NCBI GenBank assembly: GCA_004352715.1
Contig: SCFE01000097.1
Span: 878,555 to 942,554 of the forward strand
Length of the DNA: 64,000 nucleotides
From: Hofstenia miamia
Taxonomy: Eukaryota > Xenacoelomorpha > Acoela
Direction of reading: 5' to 3'
This document shows, piece after piece, positions 54,357 through 64,000 of the stretch (positions within the stretch are counted from its first letter, which is position 1; the number at the start of each line of letters is the position of its first letter). The notes beneath the pieces are model-generated. The model made no database searches and was not told the origin of the DNA. It was given only the letters and a program-made list of their open reading frames with translations. Both the position numbers and the translations under genes were made by a program.

Positions 54357-55640
54357 TAACTAGTTTTTTAAGAAATATATTAATTTATTATGTAGATTTG
54401 ATATTTGAGTGGAATCGGGGGAGAAATCAATTCCTATCACACCGAATTTTTATATTTTAGGTTCCAGTGTATATAGGATAGCATCGTGTAACAGATTTTT
54501 GGGTACCACGTTTTATGTTGTATTTTATGGCTTGATAGTTATGAAAACATTCATTTCATGGTAAGTTTGTGATTTTTTTGAAAATATTGCAAAATTGAAA
54601 TCTTCATATTTTTGATTAACTTGTTTTAAAAAATGATCTGTTTATATTATAATAAAAATTGGAAGAACAGTGTGCATCTGCAGTTTATAAAACAAGCTTG
54701 TAACCAACCAAATATAAACAACTATCACTCAAAGATAAGCGCATCAGAAATTGAGGATTTTCAATATACTGGTTAGGCCCAAATCTCACGCCAATTTTTA
54801 GTGATTAATGATTTAATTAATTTCTAATGACAGTGACCTTGATTTATACGCACGTAATTTCAAATCGTTTTCCTTCAATAAATGATCTTACTGGAATTGG
54901 ATTTGTTCAGATGAGCGTCCAACTTATAAAACTTAAGGTACACTTTTACATAATCCTCGTTGGTGGTGACATTAGCGCAATGCATGCACTATGCGAAAAA
55001 GTTTGAGCTGTTGCCATTAAAAACTGACTGGCTGGCGTTTGGTCGCTCAAAACTAGGAAAATATAACACAGTGTTAACGAGGTAATTATCATTCTCTCAG
55101 GTAAGCAAACATCGTTTACCATCGAGTTTATTGATGTCAGACAAGTTCAATTTTGAAATAATTCCATTCATTAATAGAAATGAAAAACAAGCAAATGATA
55201 CTTGGAACAATAAGAAATGCAACTATTTATCAATTACAGATACAAAACGTAATTTGATCATGTAATATTTATTTCCTAGGTAATTACTGTTCTAATGCAT
55301 AATTGTGATTCAATAAAATCCATCAATCTTAGAATGTAGGCCAAGTTGCTTCATATCTTGTTACAAGGGTTAGTATCTTATCGTGTGTGTGTGTTGATTT
55401 CAATTGTGTGAAGAGACAACAAGTATGTATATGATTATATTTTGCAAAATCAACTATGTAGTTTTAAGGAACATGAAATGCATTCACTATTTCAAAAATT
55501 AAGGTTCATTTTTCATAAAATTAAAGCCATTGTGCCATTTATCTGAATTGATGAATAGAGAATGAAAAATAAATCTAAAGGCAAATAGAAAACAGTTAAA
55601 AAGAAGCAATATTGTAAAGGCAAGGGTTGATGAATTGGAA
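54357..55640. other. Downstream of glycerol kinase, no gene seen
   Basis: It contains the AATAAA at 54651 and otherwise unassigned AT-rich sequence. Confidence 0.5.
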
Positions 55641-55679
55641 ATTTACTTAATATTGATAATGTTGAATCAGACATACATT

Positions 55680-56950
55680 AAGTTGAAGTGGAAAAACTTG
55701 TTTCTGATAACAATACAAGCAAGTGGGTTTCTGAAGTTGGAAAGGTGGGACTTAAGAACAAAGTTGTTTATATTAGATTAGAACATGGTTTTTGACTATT
55801 TTAATCTAAAATGTTTGAAAAATATTTTCGAAGTTCCCACCCTCCTAGTTTAAGAATAATCCAACAAAATTTGAAATGGTTTCAGCGGAAGTGTTAAAGA
55901 ATCTATTACCTTCTACCTTTTGGCAATTCTTAATGGTGTACCTAGATACCCCATACCACTATAAGGAATTTTAAGAAAATCAATTTGAGATTTGGAGCTG
56001 TACGAATTAGCTTAAATTGCGAAACCAAATATCTACAATTTGAACGAATGGGTCAAATGGGAGATAACACAACGTACAGGGTAATTACTGACAGTGAGAA
56101 ATTAAGTACAATAGAAGTTGTAAAGAAATATCTTGATATGCAATTAAAAATTCACTTATATCAATTTGATTTGTTAGTAAAGTCATCATTTATAAGCAAC
56201 ATTCCTCTCATTGGAAGAGTCAGTGTAAATTTTAATAATAACTTTCATGTGAAACAGTGCTCACCGGTTTCTTATCAACATTTTTTTCAATTCAACTATT
56301 TCTTACAGATTTTGATAAATTGTTAAAAAAGTGTCTCGTAGGGCCTAATTTTTAAGATTTAACATTTGAAGAATGATAAGACCATACCGTGGGCCTGGTG
56401 CAAAAGTGTAACAAGTCACATTTTCACGTTTTTTGCTTTTTGGCTCGTTGATCAGTTTTCATGTCTTTCTGTTTTTAGAACGACATTATAGTTTGGGTTT
56501 TTACGCATAATAGAAACGATTATCTTGTACAAACGTCTAACATGTGCACTCAAAAAGTCTTTCTGTGAGATTCATTAAACACAAAAACATGTATATCTCA
56601 AAACTGAAATTTTGCACTTGTTAACCTTTTGCTCCAAGCCCACGATATGTTATATAGAATTGTTTCTCCAGTTTTGTTTTGAGGTTTTTTTATTAGCATA
56701 GAAATGCTATATATTCAAGGTCTTGATGTATTCCGTGACATTTTTTATGTGTTTACCCAAATTACAGTAGAACCCTACAGTTTTAAACCTTTGGTAGATG
56801 AGAATGCTGTTCAATATGATGAAAAAATTCTGCGCTTCATCAAAGCATCATAATACTACGCTTGACTTTTGGAATGAAGATTTCTTGAGTGATCAATACC
56901 TAGGTCGCATCTCTGTTAATCCAAGGAAGTATGACACGACTTTCTTTAGA
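55680..56950 (+). pseudogene. Exon-like coding fragments of unknown origin
   Basis: Three stretches look coding. VEVEKLVSDNNTSKW then VSEVGKVGLKNKVVYIRLEH lies at about 55680-55790. TYRVITDSEKLSTIEVVKKY then LDMQLKIHLYQFDLL lies at 56070-56175 and ends at GTAAAG. TVEPYSFKPLVDENAVQYD and LDFWNEDFLSDQYLGRISVN lie at about 56765-56920. The second faintly resembles the end of an Argonaute PAZ domain (Y-R-V ... V-x-x-Y ... I-x-L). The third recalls the D-x-x-L-G end of a C2 domain. Frames are not continuous and no complete gene can be built. They may be remnants of one or more pseudogenes. Confidence 0.2.
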
Positions 56951-57215
56951 AAACAGACTTAATTTTGTTGTAATTTATGTTGTGCTTAACGAATTCCAGG
57001 AAGAGCCAGCATTTTCATTCATATGCTAAATCTTTGAAAAATGTGAAACTTCTGGTTACCATTGTTAGCAGCTTTGGGTTTGTTGAAAGTAACACGTTTC
57101 CGTAGAGAATGATGATAAACCAATAATTATTGGAGTCGATATATTGACCAAATATTACGATGAGTTCTTCACCAAAAGGTTTTCCTACATTTCCTACATT
57201 AATATATATATATAT

Positions 57216-57232
57216 CTGTCTCTTATACACAT
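57216..57232. other. Tn5/Nextera mosaic-end adapter sequence at a gap edge
   Basis: CTGTCTCTTATACACAT matches the first 17 bases of the 19-base Tn5 mosaic end used in Nextera libraries and stops one base before the Ns. It is library contamination, not genome. Confidence 0.95.
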
Positions 57233-57233
57233 T

Positions 57234-58233
57234 NNNNNNNNNNNNNNNNNNNNNNNNNNNNNNNNNNNNNNNNNNNNNNNNNNNNNNNNNNNNNNNNNNN
57301 NNNNNNNNNNNNNNNNNNNNNNNNNNNNNNNNNNNNNNNNNNNNNNNNNNNNNNNNNNNNNNNNNNNNNNNNNNNNNNNNNNNNNNNNNNNNNNNNNNNN
57401 NNNNNNNNNNNNNNNNNNNNNNNNNNNNNNNNNNNNNNNNNNNNNNNNNNNNNNNNNNNNNNNNNNNNNNNNNNNNNNNNNNNNNNNNNNNNNNNNNNNN
57501 NNNNNNNNNNNNNNNNNNNNNNNNNNNNNNNNNNNNNNNNNNNNNNNNNNNNNNNNNNNNNNNNNNNNNNNNNNNNNNNNNNNNNNNNNNNNNNNNNNNN
57601 NNNNNNNNNNNNNNNNNNNNNNNNNNNNNNNNNNNNNNNNNNNNNNNNNNNNNNNNNNNNNNNNNNNNNNNNNNNNNNNNNNNNNNNNNNNNNNNNNNNN
57701 NNNNNNNNNNNNNNNNNNNNNNNNNNNNNNNNNNNNNNNNNNNNNNNNNNNNNNNNNNNNNNNNNNNNNNNNNNNNNNNNNNNNNNNNNNNNNNNNNNNN
57801 NNNNNNNNNNNNNNNNNNNNNNNNNNNNNNNNNNNNNNNNNNNNNNNNNNNNNNNNNNNNNNNNNNNNNNNNNNNNNNNNNNNNNNNNNNNNNNNNNNNN
57901 NNNNNNNNNNNNNNNNNNNNNNNNNNNNNNNNNNNNNNNNNNNNNNNNNNNNNNNNNNNNNNNNNNNNNNNNNNNNNNNNNNNNNNNNNNNNNNNNNNNN
58001 NNNNNNNNNNNNNNNNNNNNNNNNNNNNNNNNNNNNNNNNNNNNNNNNNNNNNNNNNNNNNNNNNNNNNNNNNNNNNNNNNNNNNNNNNNNNNNNNNNNN
58101 NNNNNNNNNNNNNNNNNNNNNNNNNNNNNNNNNNNNNNNNNNNNNNNNNNNNNNNNNNNNNNNNNNNNNNNNNNNNNNNNNNNNNNNNNNNNNNNNNNNN
58201 NNNNNNNNNNNNNNNNNNNNNNNNNNNNNNNNN
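57234..58233. other. Assembly gap, 1000 N
   Basis: Exactly 1000 Ns, directly after adapter sequence. Confidence 1.
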
Positions 58234-58377
58234 GCAAGGTATAAAACGTTTTTCATACCATGTGCTATTGAATTCGCCAACAATGGAACCTCCGACCTCC
58301 CCGCAGTTCCTATAGCATACTTTAAATATTCATTCCTCTTTACACGTAACTATGCTATGTGTACAGGAATTGAAGCG

Positions 58378-58378
<1 letters not shown>

Positions 58379-58419
<41 letters not shown>
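58379..58419. repeat. (AT)n microsatellite
   Basis: A pure TA-dinucleotide run of about 40 bp. Confidence 0.95.
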
Positions 58420-58420
<1 letters not shown>

Positions 58421-58759
58421 ATTTCTGACCCCATATTAAAATTTAATTTGCCAAAATAATGCATTATTAACATAACAGAATATTGAATAAAGATATTGCA
58501 GACATATATCAGTTTAGCAAATAAATATAATAGCAAAAATTAAATCAAATGGGTTCCTTTCTCAGTTAAAATTGAAAAGTTAGTCCCAGAAGAACTAATG
58601 TTATGCTTTTCTAATGTTTTTCTTGATTTTTTTTGAAAGATTGTATTAATTAATATATAAAAGAAAAGAATATGAAAAATATGATACTTTTTAGTAATAG
58701 AATCTTCCATTTCATTGGTATGTTGAATACTAGTCTAATCATTTAACGCCGTGGACCAT

Positions 58760-59600
58760 TTTCTTCGTAGTTGCATTGATCTGATCTGTAAATATTAATT
58801 TATTGTCAATTTCAACACCGAGATATTTAATTTTATTACTTGCAAAAATAATATTTTCTTCAGTACATATTGATTCTAAAGGTTCTACTTTTCCATTTCT
58901 ATTCTTTATAATAATAAATTAAGTTGAAAAATTTAATGTTTTTGTAAAATCTTTATGTTGGATGCATACTATAAAGTATCAACTGCAAATTGAATGGATT
59001 TACCTTCAATGAATATAGGAATATCATTTACACATAAATTGAATAGTAAAGGACCTAGAACTGATCCCTGTGGTACTCCATTATTTCTCAATGACTAATG
59101 AATATTTACTTTCATTTATTGCGAAATTTCAAATATTTTCGAAATAAGATTGATGAATCATTAAAATTATAAATTGCTTTTAGTTTTCTCATAAGTAAAT
59201 TATGATTAATCGAATTGGATATATAAAGCGAAGCAATGCACACTTATTCATTTTTGTCTAATTTTGAACGCGATTCATCTATCGCTTCTATCAATGCACG
59301 ATTGTTGATAGTTCTTATCTAAAACGAAATTGATGTTTGTTTAAATGTTTATGATCTTCTATGTATGTCGTTGCCTGTTGATATACAAACTTTTCAAAAA
59401 TTTTACTTATTCCTGAGAGAACAAATATTGGGCGGTAATTCTCTGTTTTATTAATATTATTGCCTTTTTTAAAAAATGGAGAAATTTCATCAATTTTTAA
59501 TTGCTTCAGGAAATATGATTGGTAAATGCATTCATTAAATTAATCACATAGTGGTCTTGTCAATATGTATAGAGAATTTTCTAATTTTGTTTAAGGTAAA
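58760..59600 (-). mobile_element. LINE reverse transcriptase relic
   Basis: Minus-strand text, broken by stops: NYRPIFVLSGISKIFEKFVY (about 59430), [20 protein letters not shown] (about 59090-59030), [17 protein letters not shown] (the Y-A-D-D block decayed to F-A-V-D, about 59000) and ASNKIKYLGVEIDNKLIFTD (about 58840-58790). It is similar in type to family B and inactive. Confidence 0.75.
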
Positions 59601-59984
59601 TTTCTGCAGTGCTTTTTAAAAACTCCTAGTTTTTACATTTTAGAACAACTCTAGTTTTTGATACCAATTAAAAAAACCCACTTTCCAAATGTTTTTAAGA
59701 AACTTCTCTGAACAACTTATTCTTGCTAATAACAAGCTTAAAATTATACTGCCTAAGCAATGAGATGACCGCTAGCAATTCTGTCCAATATTGACTGCAA
59801 AACAATGATTTTACATGTATTAAGATAGGCTATAAAACAGTGAAGTCGCAAGATGGCGTGTTTGAAAATTTCTTGATATGCGCATATATTGCGCCTTTAA
59901 ACAAGATGATGTGAAGTATTCTTTTATCGAATCTAAAAAACGAGAAACAGTTCCAAACTAGAGAATGATAATATGAGGTAAACA

Positions 59985-60215
59985 TGGAACCCAACCGAAT
60001 ATTTAGTACCCGAACCCGATCTGACCCGAAAATTTAATAGCCGAATGCCATCAGACCCGAAACATTGAGTTTGATTTAACGTTATGAATCTCTGTATAAC
60101 CAAATTATCAACACTATCAATCATTGTCTGATAGGGGAAACGGCAATTCATTTGGAAATCCTTGCACCCGAAACCGACCCGAAATCAGGTCAGGTTTAAT
60201 CGCGCACCCGATGTC
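59985..60215. repeat. Repeat with ACCCGAA / CCCGAAACC words
   Basis: Multiple ACCCGA words (CCCGAACCCGATCTGACCCG near 60009, GACCCGAAACATTGAG near 60053, CCCGAAACCGACCCGAAATC near 60168). A 72-codon minus-strand frame across it is a by-product. Related words occur at 48.8 kb. Confidence 0.6.
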
Positions 60216-60462
60216 ACTCTCTATTGCAAACAGTTCAAATTTTCAGAAACAGATAGAATAAGTTCGGTTATTGCATGTTATAGCAATCCATGTATTTCAT
60301 TCTAATAATTGTACAATACTCGAGTTGCAGAAAAACATTGATAAATTTGTTAGATTACATTAGTAAATAAATGAAAGAAATTTAATCGGAGTTTGCTGGA
60401 TTCTAATTTAAAAATATAAAGCAATCTGTTAAGAGTTCGCTTCTAGGGCCTCTGTTGTTCAT

Positions 60463-60490
60463 TATATATATATATATATATATATATATA
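60463..60490. repeat. (AT)n microsatellite at gap edge
   Basis: A TA run ending at the Ns. The repeat probably caused the assembly break. Confidence 0.95.
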
Positions 60491-61015
60491 NNNNNNNNNN
60501 NNNNNNNNNNNNNNNNNNNNNNNNNNNNNNNNNNNNNNNNNNNNNNNNNNNNNNNNNNNNNNNNNNNNNNNNNNNNNNNNNNNNNNNNNNNNNNNNNNNN
60601 NNNNNNNNNNNNNNNNNNNNNNNNNNNNNNNNNNNNNNNNNNNNNNNNNNNNNNNNNNNNNNNNNNNNNNNNNNNNNNNNNNNNNNNNNNNNNNNNNNNN
60701 NNNNNNNNNNNNNNNNNNNNNNNNNNNNNNNNNNNNNNNNNNNNNNNNNNNNNNNNNNNNNNNNNNNNNNNNNNNNNNNNNNNNNNNNNNNNNNNNNNNN
60801 NNNNNNNNNNNNNNNNNNNNNNNNNNNNNNNNNNNNNNNNNNNNNNNNNNNNNNNNNNNNNNNNNNNNNNNNNNNNNNNNNNNNNNNNNNNNNNNNNNNN
60901 NNNNNNNNNNNNNNNNNNNNNNNNNNNNNNNNNNNNNNNNNNNNNNNNNNNNNNNNNNNNNNNNNNNNNNNNNNNNNNNNNNNNNNNNNNNNNNNNNNNN
61001 NNNNNNNNNNNNNNN
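60491..61015. other. Assembly gap, 525 N
   Basis: 525 Ns, an estimated rather than default gap size. Confidence 1.
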
Positions 61016-61895
61016 GCATGAGCCAAACACATTTGTGGTCCTAGGCTAATCAATTAATACTAAAAAGGTACTTGTAAATTCTTAATTTTAGTAAAATATT
61101 AATGAAATATTAATATTTAAATATAAAATATTGCTCCTATGTATTGTAATGTGCAAATTAGTATTTATAATATACATATGATTTCGTGTTTGAGCCCATA
61201 GTTAAAATATATTGAAATCAATTACAGGACAAGAAAGATTTAGTGATTTGTAGCTGCTATCAAATCAGTGTAATGTGTAAGAAATTTAGAATATAATAAG
61301 AAAAACTGTTACTTTATCTTTTGGTTTTCTTCTATAACAATTTTTTTTAAGTTAATTCAAGTTTACTTACGATCTAAGATTTGAATAGGTTACAAAACAT
61401 ACACAATTGTATATGGTATGATTGGCCCGCATAAAATCATAATTATATTCTTAAAATATATAACTATATATTTTTTTAATGCAGTACAATTTTAAATCTA
61501 TTATATCATTTTTCATATATTATATTAATTTCTACATTGTTATATTTAATTATATTTCTAAGCATAATAATTATTATTATTTTGTTATTAGACAGGGATA
61601 AAAAATGATTTTAATTATTTCATTAATAAAGCTAATTAAGGAAATAACCTACTAAAACTTGGCTTTGGATTTCTGAATCTTTTGGCATAAATTCAACATG
61701 TTCTCACTGAAATAGTTTTTCGCATATAGGTCCGATATCTTAAGCTGTTTGGATGACATTATCAAGGTTATATCATATTATCGAGCGAAAATTATATAGT
61801 TATATTTTGCAGCCAATATAATTGTCAAAGAAAGAGTATATGCAAACTTAAATACAACCAGTTTTATCACAAATGAATAAGGACGTGAAATCCAC
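61016..61895. other. No gene seen
   Basis: AT-rich intergenic sequence. Confidence 0.5.
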
Positions 61896-61899
61896 ATTA

Positions 61900-62045
61900 T
61901 GACACAGACTTGTCGACTAGCCGAAATTTTTAAATCTCGGCTCGTTTAAATTTTGAGTATGTTCGGCTTGTCTCGTCTCGCCTCAGCTAGGATCAACTTG
62001 GATTGGCTCACCACATAGAACCTTTCAATGAAGCTAGTCTTAGCT
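61900..62045. repeat. Second copy of the GCTCGGCTCG repeat
   Basis: CAGACTTGTCGACTAGCCGA, AAATCTCGGCTCGTTTAAAT, TTTTGAGTATGTTCGGCTTG and AGAACCTTTCAATGAAGCTA match the reverse complement of 52060-52150 in order. Confidence 0.6.
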
Positions 62046-62641
62046 CGATAATTAATTTCTTTAAAAATTCAAAAATTTTTACATAGCTCTTCCTATTGTT
62101 TTTTAAACATTTTAAAATAGAATTATAACAATAGAAAAATCTATCTGAAAAATCAAATTAACAAGTAGAACAATTGTGATAGGAAGAACTTTTTAAAAAA
62201 TTTAGAACATCATTGTCGATGACAAATTCTAAAAGTAAGCCTTAGATATGAAATGTGTTACAAACAGAACAGCTTACAAATGCAAAAGGCATTTGCAAGC
62301 AATTTCGCCTGATGTTAGATGTAAGATAACACGGTTCTTCCAACCATTAAAATCAAATAGAATTTTTTGCAAGTAATTACTTATATCACCTCATTCTAAA
62401 GGATTTCCAATATTTTGAGCAAGCGACAAGATTAATACGTATGATTCTTGATACTAGAAATAAAATGTCAATTTTCTTAATATTTTTTTGGAAATGAATT
62501 AAAGGCTTGGATTGGTCTTAAAATGTAAACGAATTGATTTTTCCTATCAAACTATTCAACTTCCTTGTTAGCATAATTTATGCCTTGTGATTATTAAGTA
62601 CTATGCCAAAAATTTCATCCACGTATCGTCCATAATATTTT

Positions 62642-62842
62642 CAGTGGCGTACCGCCCCCGTCAGGTTTCCAAATTTAATTTTGACTAGATAAATTAAAAA
62701 AATTTTTCGTAAAAAATTGAAAAATTTAAAATCTAGGATCGTGAAATGCATTTTTTAGGATCTATTTTCTCAATATCTTCAAAAATTTTCGCAGGGAATA
62801 ACAATGATGTCCCCCCGTCAGAAAATCCTGGGTACGCCCCTG
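62642..62842. mobile_element. hAT-type MITE, 201 bp, with 8-bp target duplication
   Basis: The left end is CAGTGGCGTACCGCCCCCGT. The right end, in reverse complement, is CAGGGGCGTACCCAGGATTT. C-A-G-N-G-G-C-G termini are typical of hAT elements. Flanks AATATTTT (62634-62641) and AATATATT (62843-62850) match at 7 of 8 positions, fitting the 8-bp hAT target duplication. No coding capacity. Confidence 0.85.
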
Positions 62843-62850
62843 AATATATT

Positions 62851-64000
62851 AATTTAATATTTTTACTGCAAGACTAGAAAATTGACATTTACAAGTGTTG
62901 AATCTACTGACCATTGAACTCCAATAAAGTGTTGTTTGTTGCAATTTAAACTACAAGATTTGTATACATACATTCAAAATAGAATGCAGCAGAATTCAGA
63001 CAAACTGCTCAACAATAAAGAAAATCTTAGATTGAAAAGAAAGAAATATCATCCAATTAAAGAATATGATCTATTAATAACTAATAATTAGTATTTGCGG
63101 CTTTGGCCACGTCTAGCCCTACAGCCTAAATCCTTTTGAACGTGGTCGACCAAGGCTTTAATATTCAAATCACAATTTTTAGCGGCCGTAAGTTTAACTA
63201 TTTCTTTAGCCTGCAAGCTGAATTAATCAGGGTTTTTACAATAAATAATTACTTTTTCCAATTTTCAGTGTGAGTGTAAGTACAGATAAATTATGAGAAA
63301 TGTGGTGAATATTATATACAATAGAAATTATACAGCCGTGGAACGACATCATTATTTGCGCAAGCGGCCGGACACGGCTGCAAACAAAAATTAACAGCCG
63401 GCTGCGGGAAGTCAAAAAGTTCCAGCCGCAAAACACTATACTTATACAATTTTCTTGGTAACTCCTCGGCAGGACAAACTTCAAGGCAATAGTGCAAAAG
63501 AATTTCAAATCATCTACTGAAATTTCAAATCACAAAGAATTTAGTTACAATGTCTTATGTAAAGCTCATCATTATTTTTGCATTAAAGGCGAAATCTACA
63601 AAGCAAAATTTGAGGAAATTATGTTTCTGCGTAACTATTAAGTCTCGTGCGATTTACTGAGACTGAGTGTTTTATTCGGTTGATTTAAGAATACTTTTAA
63701 TGATTTCTGTTGGGTAAAGTAGTAGTCATATCTTGGCAGCACACTGCACCAGAACTAGGAACAATTTGTGGAACGGAGACCAATAAATTTTGACCCTGCA
63801 CAACCCTATATGGAAGGTACGCAACCACAGAAAAATGCAATATGGTGGTATACAATTATTTGAATTGTCCTTATTTGTGAGCAGCATTTAAGAATTCTAC
63901 CGCTCTGACATTTTCTGGCTTGGCCGGAAGTTGCCTGTGTTGCAAACATCTTTCAGCCAAATGTGCTTAATAACAAGGTTACTAATACGAATGCCTCTTT
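62851..64000. other. No gene seen; GC-richer patch near 63.34-63.43 kb
   Basis: No coding region recognised. Clustered CAGCCG and CGGCTG words (63335-63430) form short inverted repeats, possibly a worn MITE. Overlapping minus-strand frames there are not supported. Confidence 0.4.

Noticed and set aside
58330-58536. IYIYIY-rich open frames at AT microsatellites
   Set aside because: They are translations of TA repeats.
63236-63508. Two overlapping minus-strand frames at the right end
   Set aside because: They overlap each other in different frames and coincide with short inverted CAGCCG repeats; no domain.

Overview
This is a eukaryotic, almost certainly invertebrate animal, AT-rich genomic scaffold. 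The evidence is an intron-split lysyl-tRNA synthetase start, a centlein-type centrosomal coiled-coil protein, a eukaryote-style glycerol kinase, and a dense mix of LINE, Penelope, P-element/THAP, hAT and piggyBac-like DNA. There are no operons, Shine-Dalgarno sites or CRISPR arrays. Several start codons sit 3 to 13 nt behind a 3' splice acceptor, and one intron is only 44 nt. This fits an animal that uses spliced-leader trans-splicing (tunicate, cnidarian, flatworm and others), but the species cannot be named from the window.

Layout: 1-2.6 kb, microsatellites and the 3' end of a LINE (family A, minus strand). 4.1-5.05 kb, exons 1-3 of lysyl-tRNA synthetase, with a decayed tyrosine-recombinase-like DNA element (5.08-7.38 kb) in the next intron. 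8.1-9.1 kb, assembly gap. 9.1-15.1 kb, LINE pieces, including two family A copies facing each other across a second gap. 15.9 kb, a short inverted-repeat element. 17-18.7 kb, a P-element-like relic and two unidentified minus-strand exons. 20.6-23.3 kb, a single-exon centlein homologue. 24.8-26.8 kb, a P-type THAP transposon with perfect ends. 26.9-37.8 kb, nested copies of LINE family B, interrupted by gaps and by a retroposed mRNA fragment. 39.7 kb, a piggyBac-like MITE. 42.1 kb, a long hairpin. 42.6-43.1 kb, Penelope RT. 44.2-46.6 kb, a duplicated hAT transposase tail. 47-51 kb, no recognised gene. 52.8-54.4 kb, single-exon glycerol kinase. 54.4-64 kb, mostly non-coding, with faint exon-like stretches, a LINE relic, a clear hAT MITE and two gaps.

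Three host genes are convincing (lysyl-tRNA synthetase, centlein, glycerol kinase). They are functionally unrelated and share only orientation (+) and the acceptor-next-to-ATG architecture. The most interesting transposon biology is LINE family B. It carries a 2A-like NPGP motif at the start of its ORF2 and a conserved 3' stem-loop next to a TTATC-repeat tail.

Assembly quality limits interpretation. Five gaps are exactly 1000 N. Several single-N joins are flanked by near-identical repeated sequence (unmerged contig ends or haplotypes). One gap edge carries 17 nt of Tn5/Nextera mosaic-end adapter.
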